From Desulfobacteraceae bacterium (GTDB lineage Bacteria > Desulfobacterota > Desulfobacteria > Desulfobacterales > Desulfococcaceae): a stretch of 49,161 bases of DNA. Of this stretch, positions 34,012-42,396 are shown piece after piece (position 1 is the stretch's first letter; each line of letters begins with the position of its first letter). The stretch lies in assembly GCA_011390755.1 (NCBI GenBank), contig JAABRU010000037.1, positions 1 through 49,161 on the forward strand, in the 5' to 3' direction. Under the pieces are notes generated by a model. That model saw only the letters and a list, made by a program, of their open reading frames with translations. It was not told where the DNA came from and did no database searches. A program made the translations under genes and the position numbers.

Positions 34012-37000
34012 GTGAAAAAAAGAGAAGAAAATGATATTTCGGGAACCTTCCGCTCCCTTCTGCTGATGTCCCTGATCCTGTCTGTTCTTTCCTGCGGCAG
34101 ATATGCCGCGGCATCCGGGGAGCTCCGTTTCGATCATGTGCTGGATCTGGGGGTGCCCGCGGCACAGACATTTCTGCAGGACAGGGACGGTTTCCTCTGG
34201 TTCGGTTCGGACGGCGGCGGACTGTTCCGCTATAATGCCTATGATGTAAAACATTTCAGCCCCGAACCCGGGGGACTGTCCAACGGCAGTATCTGGCGGA
34301 TCATTGCAGATGCCGAAAATCCCGACATCTTCTGGATTGGCACATCGGACGGTCTGAACCGTTTTGACAAATCCTCGGAAACATTCAGATGCTTCCGCCA
34401 TGATCCTGCCAATCCCCGCAGCCTGGGCAGCAATACGGTGCAGGATATTGTACAGGACGGAAAAGACCCCCGTATTCTCTGGCTGGGCACATCGGGCGGG
34501 GGCCTGAACCGTCTGAATAAAAAAAACGGGGATGTGCAGCGTTTTGAAAATGATCCGGACGATCCCTTCAGCATTGCCTTTAATGATGTCTGGCGGATCA
34601 TTGAGGATCGGGAAAATCCCAATCTGCTGTGGATCGGAACCTACGGCGGCGGTCTGGACCGTTTTGAAAAAGATACGCAGCAGTTTTACCATTATGTCCA
34701 TGATCCGGATAATCCCCGGAGCCTGAGTGCCCGGAACAATAATATTGATGCCCTGGTACAGGATCGGGACAATGGGGATATTCTCTGGATCGGCAGCCCG
34801 GAAGACGGTCTGGATCGTTTTGACAAAAACAGGGGAATATTCCGGAACTACCCCCCGGAAATGACCAATGGCGAAGTCGCCCTGATTTATGACGACGGCA
34901 GGGGATGCCTGTGGCTGGGCGGTTATGTAAGCAATAACGGCCTGACTCTCTTTGACAAGAAAGGGGAAACCTTTCGCAATTATAAACACCTTCCCCATGA
35001 TCCCCGCAGTCCCGCCGATGATCTGGTGGTGAATGCGGGGGAAGACCGTTCGGGGATTTTCTGGATCAGCATGTATTCCGGCAAAATAGATAAAATTGAT
35101 CCCTATACCGGTAATTTTACTTTGTACCGTCATCAGCCGGGTATCCGCGGCAGTCTGAGTCATAACGCGGTGACATGCCTGTATGAAGACAGCAGGGGAA
35201 CAGTATGGGCAGGAACCCAGAGCGGCCTGAATTCTTTTGATCGGAAAAGCGGAAAATTCACTTCCCTGCATCATGATCCGGAAAATCCGGAGAGTCCGGA
35301 TGCGGATTATATTCTGGATATGCACGAGGATGCGGCCGGAAATTTCTGGATTTCCTATTATGTCGGGCCGCTGACAAAACTGGACAGAGACAGCGGCAAA
35401 GTGAGGGCCCGTTACCCTGCTGCGGCCGAAAGCATCGCAAAAATAATTGGGGATCCGCAGAATCCCCATATCCTCTGGCTGGGGACCCATGGTGCCGGTC
35501 TGGCGGAATTTAATAAAAAAACAGAAAAATACCGCTATTTCCGGCCCGATGCACAGCATCCGGAAAGAGGGCCCTCCAATACCTATGTGCAGACAGTTTT
35601 CCATGACCGGGAAAAAGAGATTCTCTGGTTCGGCGGATATTTCGGCGGGGGCCTGAACCGTTTTGATAAAAAAAGTGAAACCTTCCGGCATTATTTTTCC
35701 GATCCGGGAAATCCCCAAAGTATTTCTTCCGATGCCATTGCCTGTATTTACGAAGACCGGGCAAACCGCCTGTGGATCGGCACCAAAGGCGGGGGCCTGA
35801 ACCGTCTGGACAGGCAGAAGCAGATATTTTATTCCTATGAAAAAAAACAGGGACTGCCCGCCGCGGTAAATTCCATAGGGGAGGATGAACAGGGGAATCT
35901 CTGGCTGGGAACCGACAGCGGGCTGATATGCTTTGATCCGGAAAGTGAAAGCGTCCGCCGCCGCTATCATGAGGCCGACGGACTGCAGGGAGATGCTTTT
36001 CTGCGGGAAAGTGTTCTCAGAACTGCGGACGGAGAGTTGTGGTTCGGCGGCACAAAAGGGCTCAGCCGTTTTCATCCCGGGCATCTGATACACAATCCCC
36101 ATCCCCCGCCGGTGGTGCTGACTTCCCTTAGCCGCGGCGGGGAAAAACTGCGTCCGGAAATCATTCCGGCCCGTATCAGGGAAATTGAACTGGACTGGCG
36201 CAGGAATTTTTTTGAATTTGAATTTGCCGCCCTCAATTACAGCATTCCGGAAAAAAACCGCTACCGCTACATGCTGGAAGGTTTTGATAAAGACTGGTAT
36301 GATGCGGGGAACCGGCGTTTCGGAAGATATGCCAGTCTGCCGGGGGGAACCTATACCCTGCGCATCACCGCCGCCAATAATGACGGGATCTGGAATGAGG
36401 AAGGGGTTTCGCTGCATGTCACTGTTCCGCTTCCTGTGTGGGATATGCTCTGGTTCCGGATTGGCGGTATTCTGTCTGCTGTTCTGCTCATTGCATCTGT
36501 CCATTTGCACAGAACCCGGAATATCCGGAAAAGGACAGATGAGCTGGAAAAGATGAACAGTCGTCTGGAAGCGGAAATACAGGAAAGAAAAAATGCAGAA
36601 AGGGCATTGCGGCAGTCGGAAGAAACCTACCGGAATATTTTTGAAAATTCTTCCGAAGGTATTTTTCAGATTGTTCCGCGGGAAAAAATACTGAAGATCA
36701 ACCCCGCTTTTGCGCATATACTCGGTTATGCGTCAACAGAAGACGCGATGACCGGTATCAGAGACCTGGGGCAGGATCTTTATGCGGATCCCGCGGAGCG
36801 GGAAAAACTGCTGCACATTACAGAAAAAACAGGCCGGATAAAAGATTTTGAAGTCCGCGGCCTGCGTAAAGACAAAAGTACGGTCCATGTGCTGGTAAAT
36901 GCCCACGCGGTAAAAGACGCGCAGGGAAATATTCTTTATATTGAAGGGATGCTGCATGACATATCAGGTAAAAAAGAGGCAGAGCGGCTGCGGATTGCCA

Positions 37001-38538
37001 AAGATGCGGCAGAGGCCGCCAACCGGGCCAAAAGCCGCTTTATTGCCAATATGAGTCATGAATTCCGTACCCCCATGAATGCGATCCTCGGTTTTTCCTC
37101 CCTGCTGGAAGAGATGTCCCGGGATGAAAAAGCCCAAATGTATCTGCGCTGTATTCAGTCCAGCGGCAAATCCCTGCTGAGTCTTATCAATAATATTCTT
37201 GATCTTTCCAAAATTGAATCCGGCACAACGGAAATGCAGTATTGCGCGCTGACAGTCACTTCTTTTTTCAATGAAATATCCCAAATTTTTACCCACAGTG
37301 TATATGAAAAGGAAATTGATCTGATTCTGGATTTGTCTCCTGATCTCCCCTATGCGCTTTGGATGGATGAAACCCGTCTCCGCCAGATTATGCTCAACCT
37401 GGTGGGCAATGCCGTGAAATTCACAACATCCGGATATGTAAAAATTTCAGTGGAGTCTGCTTTTTTGGCCCTTTCCGAACCGCAGAAGGAAGAAGGGAAT
37501 GATACCCCAAAGGCAAAACTGATTATCCGTGTGGAAGACAGCGGTATCGGTATTCCGGAAGAAGAACGGGCCGGTATATTTGAACCTTTTGTGCAGCAGA
37601 AAGGTCAGAATACCTCGGTCTACGGAGGAACGGGACTGGGACTTTCCATCAGCAAAGGACTGGCGGAACTGATGGGGGGCCGTATCTCGGTTGCCGGGCG
37701 TCCCGGGGGCGGAAGCATTTTTACCCTCTGTTTTGATTCCGTGGATATTGCGGAAGAGCATAAAGTCCCTGACAGTCTGAAAACAGAAATTCTGCCCGAA
37801 AATGTGGTTTTTGCGTCCCCGAAACTGCTGCTGGTGGACGATACCGAGGAAAACCGAAAACTTATCTGTGCATATCTGGACAATTATGATATTGATATTA
37901 TCGAAGCTGCCAACGGAGAAGAAGCCGTTAATTTTACAAAGATTTTCGGGCCGGATATTATCCTCATGGATATAAAAATGCCGATCATGGACGGCTATGA
38001 AGCAGTGGAAATTATCCGCAGCACGGAAAAGTATCATGACATTCCCATTATTGCCATCACCGCTTCGGCCATGAAAGATGAAGAAAAACATATCCGGAAT
38101 TTTTGTGATGCCTATCTCCGCAAACCGGTAAATCAGAAGGATCTGATTTTCCAATTGTGCAAATATCTGCCCTATTCCCTGAAAGGATCGGATACGGAAA
38201 AACAGGACAGTGCATTTCCGGAAAAAGCGGTCGTGGACTGTTCTTCGGATATCAGGGAGCTGTCCGAAATACTCAAAGGAAGGATGCGGAAAAAATGGGC
38301 GGAATTCCGGGAAATTATATATATTGACGGTATAGAGGAATTTTCCGGAAAATTGAAATACCTGGGGGAGAAATATGCATTCCCGCCCCTGGTGTCATGG
38401 GCCGAACAGCTGGAACTGTACGCGCAGTTGATGGACATCCGTGAAATCAGAAATACACTGGAGGATTTCCCGGAAATAATCCGGAAACTGGAGGAAAAAA
38501 TCCGGGAGGAATGCCGTATTGAGCTTGCGGAAGGGTGA
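34012..38538 (+). CDS. Giant hybrid histidine kinase with two-component regulator propeller repeats
   Basis: The 1508-residue protein starts at GTG 34012. The N-terminus looks like a signal peptide with a possible lipobox (SVLSC). About 14 Reg_prop repeats follow (LWIGTYGGGLDRFEK, FWIGTSDGLNRFDK, LWLGTSGGGLNRLNK and similar), enough for two seven-bladed propellers. A Y_Y_Y domain (LEGFDKDWYDAGNRR), a membrane helix near residues 810-835, a PAS domain (YRNIFENSSEGIFQI), HisKA with H1016, HATPase_c and a receiver domain with D1320 come next. A C-terminal helical tail closes the protein and matches that of the upstream kinase. Members of this class in Bacteroidetes often sense polysaccharides and carry an AraC domain; none is present here. 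Ligand and target are unknown. Confidence 0.92.
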   Translation: MKKREENDISGTFRSLLLMSLILSVLSCGRYAAASGELRFDHVLDLGVPAAQTFLQDRDGFLWFGSDGGGLFRYNAYDVKHFSPEPGGLSNGSIWRIIADAENPDIFWIGTSDGLNRFDKSSETFRCFRHDPANPRSLGSNTVQDIVQDGKDPRILWLGTSGGGLNRLNKKNGDVQRFENDPDDPFSIAFNDVWRIIEDRENPNLLWIGTYGGGLDRFEKDTQQFYHYVHDPDNPRSLSARNNNIDALVQDRDNGDILWIGSPEDGLDRFDKNRGIFRNYPPEMTNGEVALIYDDGRGCLWLGGYVSNNGLTLFDKKGETFRNYKHLPHDPRSPADDLVVNAGEDRSGIFWISMYSGKIDKIDPYTGNFTLYRHQPGIRGSLSHNAVTCLYEDSRGTVWAGTQSGLNSFDRKSGKFTSLHHDPENPESPDADYILDMHEDAAGNFWISYYVGPLTKLDRDSGKVRARYPAAAESIAKIIGDPQNPHILWLGTHGAGLAEFNKKTEKYRYFRPDAQHPERGPSNTYVQTVFHDREKEILWFGGYFGGGLNRFDKKSETFRHYFSDPGNPQSISSDAIACIYEDRANRLWIGTKGGGLNRLDRQKQIFYSYEKKQGLPAAVNSIGEDEQGNLWLGTDSGLICFDPESESVRRRYHEADGLQGDAFLRESVLRTADGELWFGGTKGLSRFHPGHLIHNPHPPPVVLTSLSRGGEKLRPEIIPARIREIELDWRRNFFEFEFAALNYSIPEKNRYRYMLEGFDKDWYDAGNRRFGRYASLPGGTYTLRITAANNDGIWNEEGVSLHVTVPLPVWDMLWFRIGGILSAVLLIASVHLHRTRNIRKRTDELEKMNSRLEAEIQERKNAERALRQSEETYRNIFENSSEGIFQIVPREKILKINPAFAHILGYASTEDAMTGIRDLGQDLYADPAEREKLLHITEKTGRIKDFEVRGLRKDKSTVHVLVNAHAVKDAQGNILYIEGMLHDISGKKEAERLRIAKDAAEAANRAKSRFIANMSHEFRTPMNAILGFSSLLEEMSRDEKAQMYLRCIQSSGKSLLSLINNILDLSKIESGTTEMQYCALTVTSFFNEISQIFTHSVYEKEIDLILDLSPDLPYALWMDETRLRQIMLNLVGNAVKFTTSGYVKISVESAFLALSEPQKEEGNDTPKAKLIIRVEDSGIGIPEEERAGIFEPFVQQKGQNTSVYGGTGLGLSISKGLAELMGGRISVAGRPGGGSIFTLCFDSVDIAEEHKVPDSLKTEILPENVVFASPKLLLVDDTEENRKLICAYLDNYDIDIIEAANGEEAVNFTKIFGPDIILMDIKMPIMDGYEAVEIIRSTEKYHDIPIIAITASAMKDEEKHIRNFCDAYLRKPVNQKDLIFQLCKYLPYSLKGSDTEKQDSAFPEKAVVDCSSDIRELSEILKGRMRKKWAEFREIIYIDGIEEFSGKLKYLGEKYAFPPLVSWAEQLELYAQLMDIREIRNTLEDFPEIIRKLEEKIREECRIELAEG

Positions 38539-38553
38539 AGGGTGAATGATAAT

Positions 38554-38696
38554 CAGCAGATCGAAAAGTTTCCCCCGGATACGGTTTTACAGCTGCCCCG
38601 GAGTGCAGAAACTGTATTTCTGCACCGCCGCATCTCCCGGCTGCCCCATGCAAAAATACAATTTCTGCACTCCTCCGGAAACGTTTCGATCTACTG
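38554..38696. mobile_element. MITE-like element, family A copy 2, with 5-bp target duplication
   Basis: The element starts CAGCAGATCGAAAAGTTTCC and ends GGAAACGTTTCGATCTACTG; ATAAT is present on both sides (38549-38553 and 38697-38701). The 143-bp body is a nearly continuous palindrome (CCGGAGTGCAGAAACTGTAT with its diverged inverse). It inserts 15 bp after the stop of the second kinase and could serve as a transcription-end hairpin. Confidence 0.8.
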
Positions 38697-38706
38697 ATAA
38701 TTAAAC

Positions 38707-38811
38707 TAGGACTTACGCAGTTGAATTTTAACTGTTTGAATTTATTATGTGCCTTAAAAATTGACAGTCAATAAAAACAGCAGATTATATTTCAACTGCG
38801 TAAGTCCTATG
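38707..38811. mobile_element. MITE-like element with TAGGACTTACGCA ends and 9-bp target duplication
   Basis: TAGGACTTACGCAGTTGAA (from 38707) and TTCAACTGCGTAAGTCCTA (to 38809) are perfect inverted ends. ATAATTAAA occurs at 38697-38705 and 38812-38820. The right end reads CCTATG while the left has lost one base (C-TAGG), so the intact terminus was probably CATAGGACTT. Together with family A copy 2 it fills the 38539-38845 gap; no gene is visible. Elements with TAGGACTTACGCA ends occur in other bacteria. Confidence 0.7.
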
Positions 38812-38845
38812 ATAATTAAACATGAAACATTAAAAAGGAGGGCTG

Positions 38846-39454
38846 ATGGCAGATAATTACACAAAACTGGTGCGGAATAATCTGGAAGAAATTTATAAAA
38901 AAAGAAATACGGAAGAGCTGCTGCAGTGCCTGCCGGGAAAGCAGGAGGGGGAAAGCATTCTGTTTCCGGCCTTTGGTGAAATCTGCCGTATTTCTCCCCG
39001 GGGGATTTTTCTGGGGGAAGAAAAGCAGGAAAGTGTTATCGGCATTCTGCTTTCCCTGTATGCCCTGCATACCGGTGCGGAAGAACCCATTCTTATGCCT
39101 TTGAAGTCTTTTAAAGATTTTCCCGGCAGTGCTCCGTACGCGGGGGCTTTTGTAAGCCACACCCAGAATGTACTCATTTCCCATGTGCCGGAAATTAAAA
39201 AAAATATGGATATTATTCTGGAAAAATTCAAAGGATATGAAAATACAGATAATGCGGGCGGTGATGCTGCTTTTACCCTCTGGCCCCTGCCCAAAATTGC
39301 CCTGACCTATATTTTTTATGAAGCAGATGAGGATTTCCCGGCTTCTGTCACCTGTCTGTATTCCAATAATGCCTCCCTGTTTATGCCCATGGACGGACTC
39401 GCGGATGTGGGGGAATATACCTCGGCAGAAATTATCCGCCTGCTGAAAATGTAG
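38846..39454 (+). CDS. DUF3786 domain-containing protein
   Basis: The 202-residue protein matches DUF3786 as I know it: ICRISPRGI near residue 50, then SVIGILLSLYALHTGA, and PLPKIALTYIFYEADEDFPA and GEYTSAEIIRLL at the C-terminus. The family is found mainly in anaerobes and has no established function. An AAAGGAGGG ribosome-binding site is well placed before ATG 38846. It has no signal peptide or membrane segment, so it is cytoplasmic. It is a single gene between two mobile-element clusters. Confidence 0.82.
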   Translation: MADNYTKLVRNNLEEIYKKRNTEELLQCLPGKQEGESILFPAFGEICRISPRGIFLGEEKQESVIGILLSLYALHTGAEEPILMPLKSFKDFPGSAPYAGAFVSHTQNVLISHVPEIKKNMDIILEKFKGYENTDNAGGDAAFTLWPLPKIALTYIFYEADEDFPASVTCLYSNNASLFMPMDGLADVGEYTSAEIIRLLKM

Positions 39455-39474
39455 GAGTGTTCTGTCAATATTTA

Positions 39475-39557
39475 GGTGGTGGGTCAAACCCGTTGATCCG
39501 AATATTCCCCTTCCCCGGCGGAAGGGGAGTCTTTTTCAGCGGATTTGACCCACTGCC
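39475..39557. mobile_element. MITE-like element, family B copy 2, with 8-bp target duplication
   Basis: The left end GGTGGTGGGTCAAACCCG and right end CGGATTTGACCCACTGCC are inverted with three mismatches, with a C/G-rich hairpin (CCCCTTCCCC / GGAAGGGG) inside. AATATTTA lies on both sides (39467-39474 and 39558-39565), exact over 8 bp. The right duplication overlaps the edge of the next inverted-repeat element, so family B inserted at the border of an older element. Confidence 0.7.
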
Positions 39558-39560
39558 AAT

Positions 39561-39696
39561 ATTTAACTGACGGGTAAAATCCCCGGTGGGGTGGGCACAT
39601 GCTTTTTCCGTGCCCACCGCCTGCACATGCGGTGGGCAGCGATCCGCTTCTGCCCACCCTAGGGAAAATTCAGGGCGTACAACCCGTCAGTTAAAT
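39561..39696. mobile_element. Inverted-repeat element with perfect 15-bp ends
   Basis: ATTTAACTGACGGGT (39561-39575) is the exact reverse complement of ACCCGTCAGTTAAAT (39682-39696). The 136-bp element carries an inner set of GTGGGCA...TGCCCAC palindromes. The remaining 39697-39842 DNA contains TTGACA at 39698 (a possible -35 box for rtcA, no strong -10) and no gene. Confidence 0.6.
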
Positions 39697-39842
39697 CTTG
39701 ACAAAGCAGGAGTTTATTTTTCAGACACGCGCTGATGATGGACAATATTCTGAAATAATGCACAAAAAATCCGCATTTTTTGAAGATGCAGCTTATCAGC
39801 AGCTCACAGCGTACTTTTCAAACAGGCACGAAGAGATTTTTG

Positions 39843-40883
39843 ATGATGATACAGATTGACGGTTCATACGGTGAGGGCGGAGGGCAGATTCTGCGCACTT
39901 CCCTGGCCCTGTCCCTGGTAACGGGAAAGCCTTTTGAAATTCACAATATCCGGGCGGGCCGCCGGAAACCCGGACTGATGCACCAGCATCTGACGGCACT
40001 GGAAGCCGCACGGCAAATCGGAAGGGCAGTGGCACAGGGGGGCAGTCTGGCTTCACAGTCGCTGACATTTATTCCCTCGGCCATCATCCCGGGCACTTAT
40101 CATTTTTCCGTGGGCACGGCCGGCAGCTGTACCCTGGTATTTCAGACAGTTCTGCCCGCACTGATACAGGCGCGGGGAGAATCGGAACTGCTGCTGGAAG
40201 GGGGAACCCATAATCCCTTTGCCCCGCCTTTTGATTTTCTTGCCAAAACCTTTCTTCCCCTTGTCAGTGATATGGGGCCGGAGATTACAGTCCGTCTGGA
40301 GCGGCACGGTTTTTATCCGGCCGGAGGCGGAAGATTCCGGGTACATATCCGGCCCTGTTCCGAACTGCGCCCTTTCCATCTCAAAAAAAGGGGAGAGATT
40401 CAACGCTGTTCGGTCAGGGCTTTGCTGGCAAAACTCCCCCGGCACATTGCCCAAAGAGAACTCAAAGTGATTGGGAAAAAACTGCCCCTGCCGGGTGCCG
40501 TTCTCCGGACTGAGGAAGTGGAGGATTCCCGGGGCCCCGGGAATGTTCTGTTTGCAGAACTGAAAAGTGAAGGGCTGACAGAAGTTTTCAGCGCATTCGG
40601 GGAACGCGGGGTGACAGCGGAAAGAGTGGCCGGGAAAGTGGTACGGGATGTAAAGGAATATCTGGCCGCGGATGTGCCTGTGGGAAAATATCTGGCGGAT
40701 CAGCTTCTGATTCCCCTGGCACTGGCAGGCAAAGGCAGTTTCCGCACCCTCCGCCTGACCCGCCATACCCGGACCAATATGGAAATTATTCAGAAATTTC
40801 TGGACCGGGATATTCGGGCCGAAGATATGGGAAACGGTGTATGGGAAATCCGGGTATCCCCGTCGGACAAAGCAGCAGTCTGA
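39843..40883 (+). CDS. rtcA: RNA 3'-terminal phosphate cyclase
   Basis: The start is set at the ATG pair 39843/39846 (AAGAGA ribosome-binding site), giving MMIQIDGSYGEGGGQILRTSLALS, the conserved RtcA N-terminus; a TTG upstream would add an unrelated leader. The protein of about 346 residues has RAGRRKPGLMHQHLTAL, TAGSCTLVFQTVLPAL, GGTHNPFAPPFDFLAKTFLP and, near the C-terminus, LTRHTRTNMEII, which should carry the catalytic histidine that is adenylylated. The enzyme converts RNA 3'-phosphate to 2',3'-cyclic phosphate using ATP. No rtcB or rtcR is visible nearby, so the usual RNA-repair operon is not present here. Confidence 0.92.
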   Translation: MMIQIDGSYGEGGGQILRTSLALSLVTGKPFEIHNIRAGRRKPGLMHQHLTALEAARQIGRAVAQGGSLASQSLTFIPSAIIPGTYHFSVGTAGSCTLVFQTVLPALIQARGESELLLEGGTHNPFAPPFDFLAKTFLPLVSDMGPEITVRLERHGFYPAGGGRFRVHIRPCSELRPFHLKKRGEIQRCSVRALLAKLPRHIAQRELKVIGKKLPLPGAVLRTEEVEDSRGPGNVLFAELKSEGLTEVFSAFGERGVTAERVAGKVVRDVKEYLAADVPVGKYLADQLLIPLALAGKGSFRTLRLTRHTRTNMEIIQKFLDRDIRAEDMGNGVWEIRVSPSDKAAV

Positions 40884-40991
40884 TAATCTGCCAATGGGTT
40901 TATTCCAAAATCAGGAAAGAATAATTACTTGCATATCCGTCTTTTTATCGGTAGAATTAACATATTTTATTAAATCTCATCAGGAGAAATT

Positions 40992-41462
40992 ATGATTGAA
41001 ATTGATGTTCCCGGATATAAAAAACTGCAGATACGCTATCTGGTGCTGGATTTCAACGGAACACTGGCCGTGGACGGGCACCTGCTGCCGGGTGTGCGCA
41101 ATGCATTGAATGCCCTGGCCGATGATCTGGAAATCCATGTCATCACCGCGGATACCTTTGGAAAATCCGCTGCACAGCTGAAAGGTGTCCGTTGCAAACT
41201 CTCTGTTCTTCCGGCAGGAGAGCAGGATAAGGCAAAACTGGAATATGTTAAACAACTTGGTGCCGGGCATACCGTCTGCATCGGAAACGGGCGGAATGAC
41301 CGGCAGATGCTTTCGGCGGCCCTGCTGGGGCTGGCTGTTATTCTGGGAGAAGGGGCCGCCGGAGAAACACTCATGGCCGCGGATGCGGTTTTCACCGACA
41401 TACTGAGTGCCCTGGAATTTTTACAGTGCCCCCTGCGGATAACAGCCACATTCCGTTCATAG
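40992..41462 (+). CDS. HAD-family phosphatase, soluble P-type-ATPase-like (COG4087 group)
   Basis: The 156-residue protein has the HAD motif I LVLDFNGTLAVDG, in which the second acidic position is Asn; this occurs in the COG4087 group. Motif II is HVITADTFG and motif III/IV is CIGNGRNDRQMLSAALLGLAVILGEGA. It has no cap domain, like the phosphatase core of P-type ATPases. The substrate is unknown. ATG 40992 is preceded by AGGAGAAA. It is followed directly by a family C element and the second palindromic array. Confidence 0.82.
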   Translation: MIEIDVPGYKKLQIRYLVLDFNGTLAVDGHLLPGVRNALNALADDLEIHVITADTFGKSAAQLKGVRCKLSVLPAGEQDKAKLEYVKQLGAGHTVCIGNGRNDRQMLSAALLGLAVILGEGAAGETLMAADAVFTDILSALEFLQCPLRITATFRS

Positions 41463-41534
41463 TATTTATAAAGAGACATGATGGGACATTCATAAAAAAG
41501 CATGAAAGTCTCAACTTCGTTCCCGGGCTCCGCC

Positions 41535-41605
41535 CCAATGCCATTAGACTAAGAAATAAATCCCCCTCCCCCGGCGGGAGGGGAGTCTTAACTTAATACC
41601 ATTGG
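41535..41605. mobile_element. MITE-like element, family C copy 2 (71 bp), with 9-bp flanking duplication
   Basis: The ends CCAATGCCATTAGACTAAG and CTTAACTTAATACCATTGG are imperfect inverted repeats around a CCCCTCCCC / GGGAGGGG hairpin. GGCTCCGCC lies on both sides (41526-41534 and 41606-41614). Removing the element restores a GTTCCCGG...CCAGGGAAC palindrome, and a related unoccupied palindrome precedes array A at 18048-18070. Confidence 0.7.
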
Positions 41606-41614
41606 GGCTCCGCC

Positions 41615-42310
41615 AGGGAACGGGTCAGATCTGCGGAGGAGTGCGAAAAATAAGGCCGAGGCCGGTTTTTCGCAGACACTTTCATATAAACGGCCATGAG
41701 GAATAACTCACAGCGAAACATGAAAGCTGCGCGGAGTGCGAAAAATAAGGCCGAGGCCGGTTTTTCGCAGACACTTTCACATAAACGGTCATGATATGCA
41801 TTCACAACGAAGCATGAAAATACACCGCAGAGACGCACGCCGCAGAAGACGCACGCCGCAGAGACGCACGCCGTGCGTCTCTACAGGGGGACTTTCACAT
41901 AAACGGTCATGATATGCATTCACAACGAAGCATGAAAGCTGCGCGGAGTGCGAAAAATAAGGCGGAGGCCGGTTTTTCGCAGACACTTTCACATAAACGG
42001 CCATGATATGCATTCATAACGAAGCATGAAAATACACCGCAGAGACGCACACCGCAGAGACGCACACCGTGCGTCTCTACAGGGGGAGTTTCACATAAAC
42101 GGCCATGACTGACGGTCACAGCGAAACATGAAAGCTGCGCGGAGTGCGAAAATTAAGGCCGAGGCCGGTTTTTCGCAGACACTTTCACATAAACGGTCAT
42201 GATATGCATTCACAACGAAGCATGAAAATACACCGCAGAGACGCACGCCGCAGAAGACGCACACCGCAGAGACGCACGCCGTGCGTCTCTACAGAAGGAC
42301 TTTCATATAA
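41615..42310. repeat. Modular palindromic repeat array B
   Basis: The array has about six full M1 units (CTTTCACATAAACGG ... GAAGCATGAAAG), about four M2 units (TGCGCGGAGTGCGAAAAATA ... GGTTTTTCGCAGACA) and several M3 palindromes (GAGACGCACGCCGTGCGTCT). They are joined in a regular order, with M2-M1 and M1-M3 alternating. It has the same units as array A 23 kb away but more copies. A decayed M1 (CTTTCATATAAATCATAAAG) closes it at about 42300. No gene is visible in 41463-42396; frames through it only translate the repeats. Confidence 0.78.
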
Positions 42311-42396
42311 ATCATAAAGAAAGATGAAAAAGGGATTGGATGGCAGGAAGCCGGGAAACTCCCTGCCCCTTTTTTCACAATAAAAGGAGATAAACT

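Noticed and set aside
33706-36717. A 1003-codon open frame on the minus strand
   Set aside because: It lies antisense to two clear hybrid kinase genes and its translation is low-complexity (many Ile, Phe, Gln and Pro) with no domain. It is a by-product of codon use in the true genes.
31031-38696. Composite transposon carrying the hybrid kinases
   Set aside because: Each flanking copy has its own target duplication (ATATT/ACATT and ATAAT/ATAAT), so independent insertion is the simpler reading.
41593-42119. Several short minus-strand frames with similar products across array B
   Set aside because: Their similarity (for example CFVVNAYHDRLCES) comes from the DNA repeats M1-M3 being translated; they have no start signals.
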